Shown: positions 1 to 12,508 of the stretch, piece after piece
How the letters are laid out: each line of letters starts with the position of its first letter
Numbering within the stretch: the first letter of the stretch is position 1
From: Syngnathus acus
Taxonomy: Eukaryota > Chordata > Actinopteri > Syngnathiformes > Syngnathidae
Direction of reading: 5' to 3'
NCBI RefSeq assembly: GCF_901709675.1
Contig: NC_051108.1
Location: forward strand, 7,548,631-7,612,630
DNA length: 64,000 bases
Notes under the pieces: model-generated
The model's input: the letters and a program-made list of their open reading frames with translations, nothing else
What the model was told of the DNA's origin: nothing
Database searches by the model: none
Made by a program: the position numbers and the translations under genes

Positions 1-755
1 AATAACGAATGTTTTTTGATATATTGCCTGAATACCTTAATGACCCTTAAGGAACTGTTTAATGCATGCCTGATGATTTTCTAAATCACGGACACTGCCA
101 AAGTCGTCTAAAAATGTTCAGTACTTGATTGTATCTTATGTTTTGACTAATACTAGACGCCAGTTTTCGATTACTACTGAACGTTCTGGACAGAGGGAAA
201 TATTTTGCCTAACAAAGAAAAGATATGGTTGAAAGCATGATTAAACTAAGAATATGATGACGTAAGCAAGTACATGGAGTATCAAAAGAACGAACAAACA
301 AAAACATGGTAAGTGGTGAGTACAAACTTTGCATAGTCAGGGAACATTAATAAATTGATGATGTCACAGCCAAAAGCTCACATAATTCCGTACAAAATGA
401 CAAAATTGAAAGAATGATGAATAGGCGGTGTGCGGCAGTGGGCAAAGTGGATGTATGTGCAAGAATGGTTTACAGGAAGGACACTTGGAGATAAAACCGG
501 TAGAGGTGCCAGAGGAAGAGCGGCAGGAGGAAAAACAACCATGAACCCGGCCAAAAGTGATCGCCAAGGCCGAAAGACGGGATGGAAGACAACAGCCCCC
601 ACACACACCGAATCGCCCATAATCAGCACCCACCCCCACGGAACCAGCTCTAACCGAACCAGCACCCACTCCCATGGAATCAAAATCTTCTGCGAACTTG
701 CCACACCCCCTGACTCATCACCCATCAAACTCGGCCCACACTGGCAGGTGAAACT
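1..755. mobile_element. Partial hAT-type interspersed repeat (copy A)
   Basis: This stretch closely matches 15122-15800 (and its duplicate at 22142-22820) and, in reverse complement, about 34340-35100. Its subfamily is closer to the 34 kb copy than to the 15 kb copies. The long reading frames here (around 364-972) lie inside the repeat and have no recognisable protein. The match stops near 755, about 50 bases before the first surviving lipoxygenase exon. The repeat therefore abuts, and may have replaced, the 5' half of that gene. The hAT assignment rests on the fuller copy at 14387-17455. Confidence 0.7.
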
Positions 756-807
756 CATTTCGAGACAAAGCGAAAACCTTTTGTGCTTCTCCTCACGGTG
801 CTTCCAG

Positions 808-2457
808 AACGGCAACATTTTCATCGCCGATTACAAAATGATGGATGATCTGCCGACAACTGTTATGGACGGTCGCCGGGTTCCTCTGACGCCCGCCCTC
901 TGCTTACTTTACTTGACGCCTGAGAAAAAATTAGTCCCTCTTGCCATTCAGGTTCGTTTTTTTTTTTTTTAAGCGGCTGGTTTCACATCTGCATTCCGAT
1001 AATTGTCTAGCTCCCTCCCACAACTCGGCCAGCGGCCCGCCGAGGACAATCCCATTTTTCTGCCCGGCGACTCGGAGGCCGTTTGGCTATTAGCTAAAGT
1101 GCACGTGAGGCACGTTGACACTTTACATGGCTTGTTGGTTGGGCATTTGCACAACACTCATTTAATGATCGAGGTTTTTGCAATGGCAACGCTTCGCAAC
1201 CTGCCCGCTGTCCACCCGCTGCACAAGGTAAACAAAAGGCGGGACATCGTTATTTCCGGGCGATGTCAACGTCTTATGTCTTCCAGCTTCTGATCCCGCA
1301 TCATCGCAACATCCTTTTTGTCAACGTGGCTGCTCACGCACTCGTCTACGGCCCAGGGAGATTACTTGATCATGTAGGAACATTTTCTCCGGCGTTTGAC
1401 CTCCAATCGGCCGACTCATCGTTTTTTTTTTGCCCAAGTCTTCGATTTCTGCAGAAGGACAAGTGGCGCTCATGAGGAGGGCGCTGGCCCAGTTGACCTA
1501 CGAGTCGCTGTGTGTTCCGGAAGACGTCGCCGCCAGAGGTCTGGAGTCCATCCCCAACTTTTATTACCGAGATGATGCTTTGAGGTTGTGGAATGTCATT
1601 AACAGGTGAGGCTCGGTAGCTTGATGGACATTGAAGATGCTCTTCAGAATATTGGATCTTTGTCATTTCGTCACTCAGCTTTGTCAAGGAGGTGATGGCG
1701 TATTTTTATCCGCTGGATGGTGAAGTGTCTGAAGATTCTGAGCTTCAGCAATGGGTCAGCGAGATCTTCAATTATGGCTTTCTGGGGAATGCTACTTCAG
1801 GTATTGCCGATTTGTTTTTTTTCATTAGTTTGCAATCTACTTCCTGGTTTGTCCGTATCATCGCAGGTTTCCCTTCAAGCATCCAAAACATGGACGAGCT
1901 CATCAAGTTTGTCACGATGGTGATCTTCACCGCGTCTGCTCAGCATTCTTCACTTAACATGGGACAGGTGAAGACAAAGTTCTCTGCCTCAAGTCCACAT
2001 TTGACGCTCATTTGTTCCCTGTAGCTTTATTATCTGAGTTGGATACCCAACGGTTCGCTGCAACTCCATCTGGCTCCAACAACCGTCAAAGGAAACGCCA
2101 CCATGGACGACATTCTGGAGACTCTCCCCAACAAATCCTTCAGCTCGCTCGCCGTGTCTCTCATTTGGCTCCTCAGCGAGAAGTACGACGACTTTGTAAG
2201 TTTGACGCCGCAGTTTGGAAAGTGAGGCAGCTACGTGGGTTTTCACCGAGCCCTGAAAGTGTTCCTCGTGTCTCGGCCTGGTCCCTTTGGGTCACTAACC
2301 TCAACGGTTCAGCGAGCCTGCGGTCTTGAGGATGATTGAAGATTTTCAAGTCGAATTATCCACCATTGGCGATGCCATCAAGAAGAGGAACGGGGAGCTT
2401 CATTTGCCTTACCTTTACTTGAACCCCAAAGAAATTGAAAACAGCATAACTGTTTAA
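808..2457 (+). pseudogene. Lipoxygenase pseudogene 1 (ALOXE3/ALOX12B-like), exons 7-14 only
   Basis: Exons matching exons 7-14 of the intact neighbour lie at 808-951, 1033-1227 (or from 1024), 1287-1373, 1439-1605, 1679-1800, 1867-1967, 2025-2195 and 2281-2457. No exons 1-6 (PLAT domain and start of the catalytic domain) are seen; a repeat fills the space to the window edge, though they could lie further left. Lesions: the exon 8 acceptor reads AA where AG is expected (1022-1023), although an in-frame AG follows at 1031-1032 and costs three residues. The exon 14 acceptor is TG (2279-2280). A TAA at 2296-2298 replaces the Tyr codon of the PLG-x-YP motif. The first iron-ligand His is Gly, with a His one residue earlier. 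The second ligand His and the SAQH...N motif remain. The reading would end in Val. Inferred non-functional. Confidence 0.85.
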
Positions 2458-2959
2458 CTGCGGGACAATTGTTGGTCAATGAAGTTTTGAAATCTTGAAC
2501 TTTGCTCTCCATTTTGTTCTCTGGCAAAAAAAACTCAACACTCAGAATTTAAGGCTTAAGAATGTCAAATATCTTCTGGGCTTTTCGAGAAATGAGCGTG
2601 AGACTTTTCGGCTGCAGTCTGCCCCCTCACTGAAACGTTGGATGGCTCAGACATGTTCGACAAGTTTGTGTGCCGTACTTGCAAACACAACAATGTCCCC
2701 GAGGGCTCATTTGTGGTCTCTAGGTGTGCGTCAACCTGCATTTTTTTGTTGTTGTTGAAATGTTCAGATATGACCTACCTGCTTGTCTTGGCTTGCTCAA
2801 CAACTCACTTCAAAATTGACGTTGCCTCTTGTCGTGCGAATCATCTGCCAACCCCTTTTAGAAAAGTCCAATGTGTTCAGAAGACAACTGGAAAGTCTAG
2901 AAAAGCCACAAAGACATTTTACAGTTCAGCTTTGAAAACAGTCTCACGACGGTCCGTCC
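2458..2959. other. Spacer between lipoxygenase copies 1 and 2
   Basis: About 500 bases with no conserved coding frame or clear repeat. The promoter of the second lipoxygenase should lie here, but I could not identify a TATA box or any other specific site. Confidence 0.5.
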
Positions 2960-5957
2960 ATGGCGGAGTACAAGCTGGAAGTAACGACGGGCCAGCGGGA
3001 ATGTGCGGGAACCTTTGACCACATTCTCGTCACCTTGATCGGAAGCCAAGGGCAAAGCGATAAGACCGACTTGGACAACTGGGGCGTTGACTTCAAGACT
3101 GGGATGGTGAGTTGGACAATGTGAGTAAAACCCGGATCCTCCATTTTCTTTTTGTCTGAAATTCCAGAATGACACGTACACCGTCAAAACCAAAGCGTCT
3201 CTGGGGAAACTTCTGCTGGTGAAGGTGGAGAAGAACCCTCGTTTTTTTGTCGGCGACGACGAGTGGTTCTGCTCGAAAATAACCGTGAGCACCCCTGAGG
3301 GGGAGAGTCTGCTTTTCCCGTGTTATCAATGGCTTTCCAACAACGAGGTGGTGGAGCTGAGAGGTGGAAAAGGTTTGGCTTCATGTTTACCTTTGTCATC
3401 TTTCTTCTACTGTACATTAAGAAAATATTTATTTTTTTAGCTATGAAGGCGTCCGAAGACGAGCACCCGTTGCTGATCGAGCACCGCCGAAAGGAGCTGG
3501 CGTCAAAGAAGAGCAACTTTCAGTAAGTTTTCGCAAGCGCGAAAACATTTCCGTTTTGGTCTTAAACGACAACGCTCTCCTCTCCAGATGGGCCTCGAGC
3601 AACGAAAAACTTCCTCAACACAGCTCGTTTAGTTTCAAAAACGTCCCCGCTGAAATCCGCATGTCAAAGTCGCGAATTAAAGAATTTGAGTCGGCCTTAT
3701 CTTCGGGGTAAGTTGACCGAGGTTTAACATCGTGTCGCCGTTCTTGAAAGCGTTTTGATCCGGTTGCGCTTAAGGGCTTTGGAGCTCAAGTGGAAGGGGA
3801 TGCTCGGAAATGAAAAAAGCTGGAAAACTATTGAAGACATAAAAACAATCTTCAACGACAGAAAGACAGAAATGTCAGGTTGGTCCTAGCTTAGCTTTTC
3901 TGTTATTAGCCGCGCAAATGCTTTGTTAGCTAGCTTGAATTGTTCCCGCCAGAGTACGTCGCCGAGCACTGGAAGGAAGACGACTTTTATGGTTCCCAGT
4001 TCCTGAACGGCATCAACCCCTGCTTGATAAGACGCTGCTCAGAACTTCCTCCAAACTTCAAAGTCAGAGAGGAAATGGTGAAGCCGTACCTGGAGATCGG
4101 AATGCCTCTGTACAACGAGTTCATGGTACGCGTGAGGTGTTCCTTAACTTGACCATGCCAAAAATTCAAAATTGTGATGTCACTGTCACACAGAGAGGGA
4201 ACATGTTCCTCTACGACCTGAAGATTCTGAGTGGAATACCTGGGAAACTCTATCACGGGAAGGAACTCCAAGTGCCCGCCCCTCTCTGTCTCTTGTACCT
4301 GAACCCCGAGAAAAAACTGGTGCCCATCGCGATCCAGGTAACTCGTAGTGCAACGGTACCGCCGCTCAGTCAGTGTTTTGACGTGGTTCGCTCTTGCGGC
4401 AGGTGCATCAAGAACCTTCCGAGGAAAACCCAATTTTCCTGCCAAGTGACTCGGAGACGGATTGGCTCCTCGCCAAGATAATCGTGAAACATGCCGAGAT
4501 GATGACTCACCAGGCCATCGCCCACCTGAAGAACACTCACTTTTTGTCCGAGGTCTGGGCCATGAGCCTCCTCCGCAACTTCCCGCTAATTCATCCCATT
4601 TACAAGGTACAGTAGATCAATAACTGTCCAGACGAAACAATTTTTGCAAAATGAACTTTTTGTACTACGATTAATCGAATCGGTCTTGCCCATCGTCTAA
4701 CACCATCTTCTACAAAAAGGTTCTGTTCTGCTTTTCAACTGAACTTTTGTTCGTAGTTAGTGATCCCTCATTTCCGCTGGATTCTACACGTCAACACTCA
4801 GGCCCGCGAGCTTCTGTTGGGACCTTCCGGGTCGTTTGCATTGGTACGGCCCATCCTTGCGCCCCAGTTGTTCGCTCGTGTGATTTATATTTTGCGTGAC
4901 TAGAGTTCAGTTGGAGTCGACGGCACTCTCGAGCTAATGGCCCGGGCGCAAGACGAGCTAACGTACACCTCGCTCTGCTTACCGGACGACATTCGCTCTC
5001 GAGGACTCGAGTCCATCCCCGACTTCTACTACAGAGATGACGGCCTTAAAATCTGGGACATCATCCACAAGTATATATTTTTTTTCACCATCATAAGTCA
5101 TTGCCACAACTATCCAAGATTGTGATTTTTTTTTGGGTCAGATTCGTGCTAGGTGTAGTCGGACACTACTATCGTTCAAACAACGAGGTGGTCCAAGACT
5201 CGGAGTTGCAAGCGTGGATCCAGGAGATCTTCACTCGCTGCTTTTTAGGGAAGAAGTCTTCAGGTAATAAACCAATTTCAATTTTTCAAAACAATGTCTG
5301 TGCATAGCAAGCTCTTTTTTTCCACCTGGAAAATGTTTTGCCACAGGATGTCCCGAGGCCTTCCGAAATGTTCAGGAGGTGGTCAAGTTCATCACCATGG
5401 TGATCTTCACGGTCTCAGCTCAGCATGCTGCAGTCAATAACGGACAGGTGAAGCAACGATTCACATCCGACAGACGGACGAAAAGGACAAAGGACGAGCT
5501 AATCGGTTTTCTTTTGCTCCTCCAGTTTGACTACCAGATGTTCGTCCCCAACGGCTCCTTACTGTTGCGCAAGCCGTCTCCAACTGCCAAAGGACAAACC
5601 AGCACGGCGACCATTTTGGAGACGCTCCCGAACATCGGCGAGACGGTCATGACGGCAACCGTTCTATACGTGCTCACGCTCAACTACGCCGATTCCGTAA
5701 GTTGAGCAATGAAAGACTTGCTGATGATTTCCTTCTGGAGGTTATGAAAACAACTTTTTGTTTTACGATGCTGGCAGGTTCCGCTGGGTTCCTATCCTGA
5801 CGAACGATTCCAGGAGCCCGAAGTCAAGCAGATAATGAAGCAGTTCCAAGACGACTTGGCCGACCTTAGCAATGTTATCAAAGACAGAAACGCAAAGCTC
5901 GGAGTGCCGTACAAATATTTGGACCCGAGTCAAGTGGACAGCAGCATTATTAAGTAA
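2960..5957 (+). CDS. Lipoxygenase, ALOXE3/ALOX12B-like, 14 exons, intact frame
   Basis: Non-heme iron dioxygenase of the animal lipoxygenase family, acting on polyunsaturated fatty acids or their hydroperoxides. Exons: 2960-3106, 3168-3372, 3441-3522, 3588-3707, 3775-3878, 3953-4125, 4194-4337, 4403-4606, 4757-4843, 4904-5070, 5142-5263, 5347-5447, 5526-5696, 5778-5957. They sum to 2,007 nt (668 aa), with GT-AG introns and continuous phase; 14 exons is the normal vertebrate count. The start ATG follows a cap-like CCATGG context and opens a PLAT/LH2 domain (about 1-117); the rest is the catalytic domain. Iron ligands by alignment are His361, His366, His545 and Asn549. The fifth, normally a C-terminal Ile carboxylate, is Lys668 (ends SSIIK). 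A polyadenylation signal lies at 6111-6116. Similarity is greater to the ALOXE3/12B type ([25 protein letters not shown]) than to ALOX5. Whether it is an oxygenase or a hydroperoxide isomerase cannot be told from sequence. Confidence 0.9.
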
Positions 5958-6863
5958 ATTAGCGCTTCTTGATGGGTGACAAGTAAACACCTGTCTTGCG
6001 TAACTTTTTTATCTTTCAAGATTACACTTTCTAAGTTGGTGGCGGTAATCATAATCACTAAAATATGGGCTTGGACAATAACCGGTGTTATATTAGTTGC
6101 AAATGCTAAAAATAAATCTTTGTATCTTTGTCTACGCCAGTGACGTTAGTGATTAAAAAACAATTAAAGGTTCTTCCACTAGGGGGCAGTAAATTAGTAA
6201 GAGATTTATTTTGTTTTGTTTTTTAGTAAAGAAGTAATATCTTCGTTTACGCCATGATATAAAAAAAAAACAATTAAAGGCTCGTCCACCAGATGGCAGT
6301 AATGTCTTTAACGTTTCACAGTCTTGACAGCTCTTAAACTCTTTGTCATCTGCGACTGTTATTCTTCTGTCTACCCGCTGAGACAAAAAGTGAAAACATT
6401 TCAGTTTTGTATCAGATGCAAACAAGTATCTGAGAATTCATCCATGAGTCCATCCCAGCGGACTTCAGGCGGATCGTTGATACCTATAAAAATAAAAACA
6501 GAATTGTTACTTTGTTGTTTTATATTTGCTGTTTGATGTCAACAACAAACAATAAAAGAATTGCGCTTCTGCTCGTTGTTTCGTTCGGCTTGGCTCGCAA
6601 GTCCTCCGGGGTTTGACTAAGTCGCGACTCGACTTTGTTTTTTTCCATCTACATGTGTTTTGCCTGTTGAATTCTACGATTTCTTTGTCTATCTTGCCTC
6701 TATTTGACATTTAAATCTTTTTATATTTTACATACTGCACTTGATCACTCATTTGCTGGGGGAGGGAGGAAAAGAGTAAAAAGAGAACATCGCCGTGCCA
6801 GTTGAGCAGACACCCGATTGACCATCAAGTTTGCTTTTTAAGGACTACAAATACTGAGCGAGT
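5958..6863. other. Intergenic region between lipoxygenase copies 2 and 3
   Basis: Holds the 3' untranslated region of the second lipoxygenase with AATAAA at 6111-6116, then a duplicated cassette of about 110 bp containing two CTCF-like motifs. The remainder to 6863 shows no gene and should include the former promoter of the third copy. Confidence 0.6.
6131..6300 (+). promoter_or_regulatory. Two CTCF-like motifs in a 110-bp tandem cassette
   Basis: CCACTAGGGGGCAG at 6176-6189 and CCACCAGATGGCAG at 6286-6299 both fit the vertebrate CTCF core consensus and are in the same orientation. Each is preceded by a similar stretch ending in AACAATTAAAGG, so the cassette is an imperfect tandem duplication with a 110-bp period. 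Binding is inferred from motif match only. Confidence 0.45.
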
Positions 6864-9800
6864 ATGGCAGAGTGCAACTGGAAGTAGTGACAGGTGAGCG
6901 CTCCTTTGCGGCCACGTTCGACCGAATTCTCATCACCTTGCTCGGGAGTTAAGGGCAGAGTGAGACCACAGACTTGAAGAACTGGGGTGTCAACTTCATG
7001 ACCGAGACGGTGAGTTGCCCAATTTGCTTGACAACTAATGCTAACGCATTATAAAACAATTGGTTTTTATTTTTAAATTAATTTTATTTATTATTTATTT
7101 ATATTTATTGCTTATTTATTTATCATGTATGTATTTATTTGTTGTTATTTATATATTGTTTTTATTACTTTGTTTTTATTTTTCTATTATTATTTTTAAA
7201 TTCTAGACTGGGACGTACACCATCCAAACCAGTTCGTCTCTGGGGAAAGTTCTCTTGGTGAAGGTGGAGAAAAGCCAACGTTTTCCTTTCCTCGAAAGCG
7301 AGTGGTACTGCACGAAAATAACCGTGAGCACCCCTGAGGGGGAGAGTCTGCTTTTCCCGTGTCACCAATGGCTTTCTAATAACGAGGTCGTGGAGCTGAG
7401 AGGGGGAAAAGGTTCGGCTTCATGTTTCCGTTTCGGTCATCTTCTACTGTACATTAAGATTTTTTTTTTTTTTTAGCCATGAAGGCTTTCGAAGACGAGC
7501 ACCGCAAAAACGAACTGGCATCCAAAAAGTGCTTCTTCCGGTAAGAATGCAAATGAGAAGATATATGAATGTGGTTTCAATTACGATGCCAATTCTTTCC
7601 AGATGGACCTCCATCAATGAGAAACTTCCTCACCACAGCGACTTCACGGTATCAAATGTCCCGGTTGATGCCCGCATGTCCATATCACGATTTCTTGAGT
7701 CAAAGAAGGCTTTGTATGTCGGGTAAGCTCACAGATCCGACTTTAAACTTGAATTGTGAAGAGTCACAATTTGAATACTTTATCACGTCAGGATCTTGGA
7801 AGTCATGCTGAACGGGATGCTAACATCCGAGGAAAATTGGCAGAGCCTTGAAGACATAAAAAGAATTTTCTGGACCAGAAAGACGCAAATATCAGGTGAG
7901 TCACTCACTTTGCCCATCTCATAAAGATTTGTTGTTCCATTTATTTGTCGGGTTGGTCCTAGCTTAGCTTTTCTGTTATTAGCCTCGTTAGCTAGCTTGA
8001 ATTGTTCCCGCCAGAGTAAGTTTCCGAGCACTGGAAGGAAGACGACTTTTATGGAGCCCAGTTCCTGAATGGCGTCAACCCCTGTTCCATCAAACGCTGT
8101 TCAGAACTTCGATCAAATTTTCCCGTCAGCGAGGAATCGGTGAAGCCATTCCTAGAGGACGGAAGCACGTTGGCCAATGAAATGAAGGTATTGTTTAACT
8201 TCCGTCGCCCGGCTGACATTTTGATTTTAAAACCTTCACTGGAATGTCACTCAGATGGGGAACATATTCCTCTACGACCAGAAGATTCTGAGTGGAATAC
8301 CCGGGAAACTCTATCACGGGGAGGAACTCCAAGTTCCTGCCGCTCTCTGTCTCTTGTACGTGAACCCTGAGAAAAAAACGGTGCCCATCGCGATCCAGGT
8401 AGTTCGCAGAGCAACGGTACCGCCGCTCAGTCAGTGTTCCGACGTGGTTCGCTCTTGCGGCAGGTGCATCAAGAACCCTCAGAAGAGAACCCAATCTTCC
8501 TGCCAAGTGACTCGGAGACGGATTGGCTCCTTGCCAAGATTTTTGTCAAAAATGCAAATATGGTGACTCACCAGGCCATCTCCCACCTGAAGAACACTCA
8601 CTTTTTGTCTGAGGTCTGGGCCATGAGCCTCTTCCGCAACATCTCTGCCATTCATCCCATACACAAGGTACAGTAGATCAGTAACTGCCCTGACAAATTA
8701 ATCACAGCAAAATGAACTTTTTGTCCTCTGATTAATCAACTCGGAATTGGTCTTGCCCTTTAGACTCCATCTTCTAAAAAAAAAGTTCCGTTTTGTGTGC
8801 AGTTGCTGATTCCTCATTTCCGCTGGACTCTACATCACAACACTCAGGGCCGTGAGTTTCTGTTGGGACCTTTCGGGACGTTTGCAACGGTACGGCCCAT
8901 CCTTGCGCCCCTGTTGTTCGCTCTCATTTTTCATGCATGATTCAAGGCTCGTGTGATTTAGATCTTCTGTGACTAGAGTGCCATTGGAGTCGATGGCACT
9001 CTCGAGCTAATGGCCCGGGCGCAAGACAAGCTAACGTACACCTTGCTCTGCTTACCGGATGACATTGGCGCTCGAGGACTCGAGTCCATCTCCGACTTCT
9101 ACTACAGAGATGACGGCCTTAAAATCTGGAACATCATCCACAAGTAGTTATTTTTAATTTTCATCATCATAATTGCCAGAACTATCCAAGAGTCAGATTG
9201 TGATTTTTTTTGTTTGTCAGATTTGTGCAGGCTGTAGTCGGACACTACTATCGTTCAAACAACGAGGTGGTCCAAGACTCAGAGCTGCAAGCGTGGATCC
9301 AGGAGATCTTCACTTGCTACTTTTTAGGAAAGAAGTCTTCAGGTAATAAACCCATTTGAATTTCTCAAGACAATGTCTGTGCATAGCAAACTTTTTTCGT
9401 ACATGTTTTGTCACAGGGTGTCCCGAGGCCTTCCAAAATGTTGAGGAGGTGGTCAAGTTCATCACCTTGGTGATCTTCACGGTTTCGGCTCAGCATGCTG
9501 CCGTCAATAACGGACAGGTGAAGCAACGATTCACATCCGACAGACGGGCTAAAACAGGGGTCCGCAATGTACCGTATTGGCCCGAATATAAGACGACCCA
9601 GATTATAAGACGACCCCCTCTTTTTCAAGACTCAAGTTTGGAGAAAGACTTTTTGAACACCAAATTTAATTTATATACAGAAAATGATTACATCTGAATC
9701 AAATGATTATAACAATATATTCGAGAGAAAAAGCATGTTATTTTGCTTAATTCAAATCATGCAAAAACTGTCTATCACATCTTAATATCTGAACATTTAA

Positions 9801-10752
9801 ATATGTAAACTAAAGTGCAATCACATTTGTAAATGAATGGTGTTAGGGTGGTGCTCACTCTAACTTATTTTGCAAGAACCACACGGGAGACAAGTAAGTC
9901 CTTTTCACACCTGCAGGTGGAGAGTCCATTCATCGCTGTGTGTACAGCGATGATCGAATGAGATCTGACTCTGGCCTCATGCAGGAGCATATTTATTGAG
10001 AGAAACAGAGTGGGGTTGAGAGTGGGGGTGAAAGTTAAAACAGGATGGGGTTGAAGCCCCTGGCCTGCTGATCAAAGCATAGCAGGGGGTCTTTTACGAC
10101 GCTGTGTAAACAAAACAACTTTGATTGCTTCCTCTGCAGCTAGTCAATCAGTTCAAAAGATCTTAGCACTTTGGTCTACTACTTTTGTTAAGACAGGACA
10201 AGCTAGGTAAATTATTACAGGTTACATTCCAACATAATCATACGATGAAGATAATCTGTAAACCCTAACAAATGGTGTCTGGTTTTTGAAATGCAATAAA
10301 TAAACAAATAAACCAATCTACTGTGATAAAACAACAAAATTGCAATAACTGCATTGACCATCAAAGTGAAGTCTAACTGTAACTGTAGTCTTGAAACAAA
10401 TCTGAATAAGGAAAAACATTGCAATAAAATAATGCAAACTGCTACCGCTATTGTTGGGGAGCCTGAGGACTGTATAGGAGGTTGGCTTAGATGGTTATGC
10501 TCTTTTCGCCCCCGGGTGTCGGTCAGAACACTGGAGGGAAGACGTGGTTCAGTTTTGATTGCTTTACTGAATTATTGGCAAAAAAGTAACAGGCACTGTA
10601 GCTCATTGGGGCACACAGGCAAAAGGATATAGGCACAAATTTGGTCGTAAGGATGTGAGAGCAGGTGTGTGTAGTGTACATGGGGGAGTCTTTGGGTGTG
10701 TGAATGTGATTTTAGTGTGTGATTACTGTATGAAGCGTGTGAAGGGTGTGTG

Positions 10753-10930
<178 letters not shown>

Positions 10931-11019
10931 TTCTGCAACAGACAGAAGTACAGCTTGTAAGTCAACACTCGACTTCTGACATCACACAACACTAGTAGAT
11001 GGCACACCTTACATAACTA

Positions 11020-11190
11020 ACTGCATGTAACGGTTCCGCTATACTAAATAACCATGAATGAAATACTCTTGGCAACACACCAAACATAAGTCATCGAGAC
11101 AACAAAATACATTTGCTGGCGACCGTTAGTCGCCGTGGCGCTGCGTAACGGCTACTCGTACGATGCGAGGCAAACTTAAAGGAGCGAGCC
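11020..11190. repeat. Interspersed repeat shared with 35207-35376
   Basis: This stretch (containing GTAACGGTTCC, AACAAAATACATTTGCTGGC and the GTCGCCGTGGCG motif) matches the reverse complement of about 35207-35376 with few differences. It is a dispersed repeat of unknown class. At 35 kb it follows directly after a hAT-type repeat, so it may be part of that element. Confidence 0.65.
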
Positions 11191-11269
11191 GGAGCTGTCA
11201 ATCAAACGGCACGCACACGAAGCAAACCGCGATCGGACAAACGGCACAACAGTGGACAGTAGTAACAAT

Positions 11270-12508
11270 TAGTCAAAGTCAAAAGTCAAAGTCAAAGTCA
11301 GCTTTATTGTCAATCCCTTCATATGTCAAGACACACAAAGAAACCGAAATTCCGTTTCCTCCATCCCACGGTGACGAGACATACAAGTAGGCGACACAAA
11401 ACAAAAACAAGAATGCCCAAACCATAAATAACAAATAATAAATAAAATAAAATAAAATGAGCGATGAATAAATAACAGACCCATTAAATATGAGGGGCAA
11501 AACCGAGCCAGTGTGCATACAGCAAGAACAGGACGCTACGCTGAAAGGGGGAGCGAGTTCAGGATCCTAACAGCCTGGAGTACGAAGCTGTTGGAAAGTC
11601 TGGTGGTGCGGGAGCGCAGGCTCCTGTACCGCCTCCCAGAGGGCAGAAGTTCAAACAAAGAGTGAGCGGGGTGACTCACATCACTCACAATCTTGGTCGC
11701 CTTGCGGGTGAGTTGGGAGGTGTAAATGTCCTTCAAGGAGGGGAGAGAAGCACCAATAGTCTTACTAGCCGTTTTCACTACGCGCTGCAGGGCCTTCAAG
11801 TCTTGGTCAGTGCAGCTGCCACCCCAGACAGCAATACAGCTGGAGAGGACGCTCTCAATGGTGCCGCGGTAAAAAGTAGTCATGACGGCCGGAGGAGCCC
11901 CCGCTCGCCTGAGTTTCCGAAGGAAGTACAGGCGGCGCTGGGCCTTCTTCGCCAGCGACGCGGTGTTGGTGGACCAGGAGAGATCATCACTGATGTGCAC
12001 CCCCAGGAACCTGGCACTGCTCACTCGCTCCACCACAGCACCGTCGATGGTCAGCGGCAGGTGTTGGGCGTGACCCTTCCGGAAGTCAACAACAATCTCC
12101 TTGGTCTTGTCGACGTTCAGCAGGAGGTTGTTGTCCCTGCACCACGCGGTCAGAAGGTCAACCTCCAGCCTGTATTGAGTCTCGTCTCCCTTGGTGATGA
12201 GACCCACCAGAGTCGTGTCGTCAGCAAACTTCACTATGCGGTTGCCGCTGCAGGTGGCAGCGCAGTCATGCGTCAGGAGGGTGAAGAGCAGCGGACTGAG
12301 CACGCAGCCTTGGGGGGCCCCTGTGCTCAGCGTGATGCTGGCGGAGATCTTGTCGCCAACACGTACCACCTGTGGCCTCTGACAGAGGAAGTCCAGTAGC
12401 CAGTTGCAGAGGCAGGTACTGAGGCCCAGCTTGTCAAGTTTGCTGATGAGACGCTGCGGCACAATGGTGTTGAAGGCAGAACTGAAGTCCACAAACAGCA
12501 ACCTCACA
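11270..12508 (-). mobile_element. 5'-truncated LINE with reverse transcriptase (L2/CR1/Rex1-like)
   Basis: A 332-residue frame on the minus strand (12534 down to 11536; its first few residues come from the adjoining DNA element) covers the reverse transcriptase palm and the C-terminal part. It shows [10 protein letters not shown] with the first catalytic Asp at residue 16, [14 protein letters not shown] at about 70-83, and FADD at 103-106. The frame runs to the normal end of this ORF2 type. The 3' tail on the minus strand ends in GACTTT repeats (11271-11300), a short-repeat tail typical of the jockey superfamily. The endonuclease and the start of the reverse transcriptase are missing. TAGTAACAAT at 11260-11269 recurs at 13158-13167 and is the likely target duplication. 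Confidence 0.8.

Noticed and set aside
364-972. Overlapping open frames up to 180 residues on both strands
   Set aside because: They lie in a dispersed repeat also present at 15 kb, 22 kb and 34 kb, with no protein-family similarity. Only the last part of the plus frame (808-951) is a real lipoxygenase exon.
11662-12399. 245-residue plus-strand frame
   Set aside because: It is the antisense shadow of the LINE reverse transcriptase.
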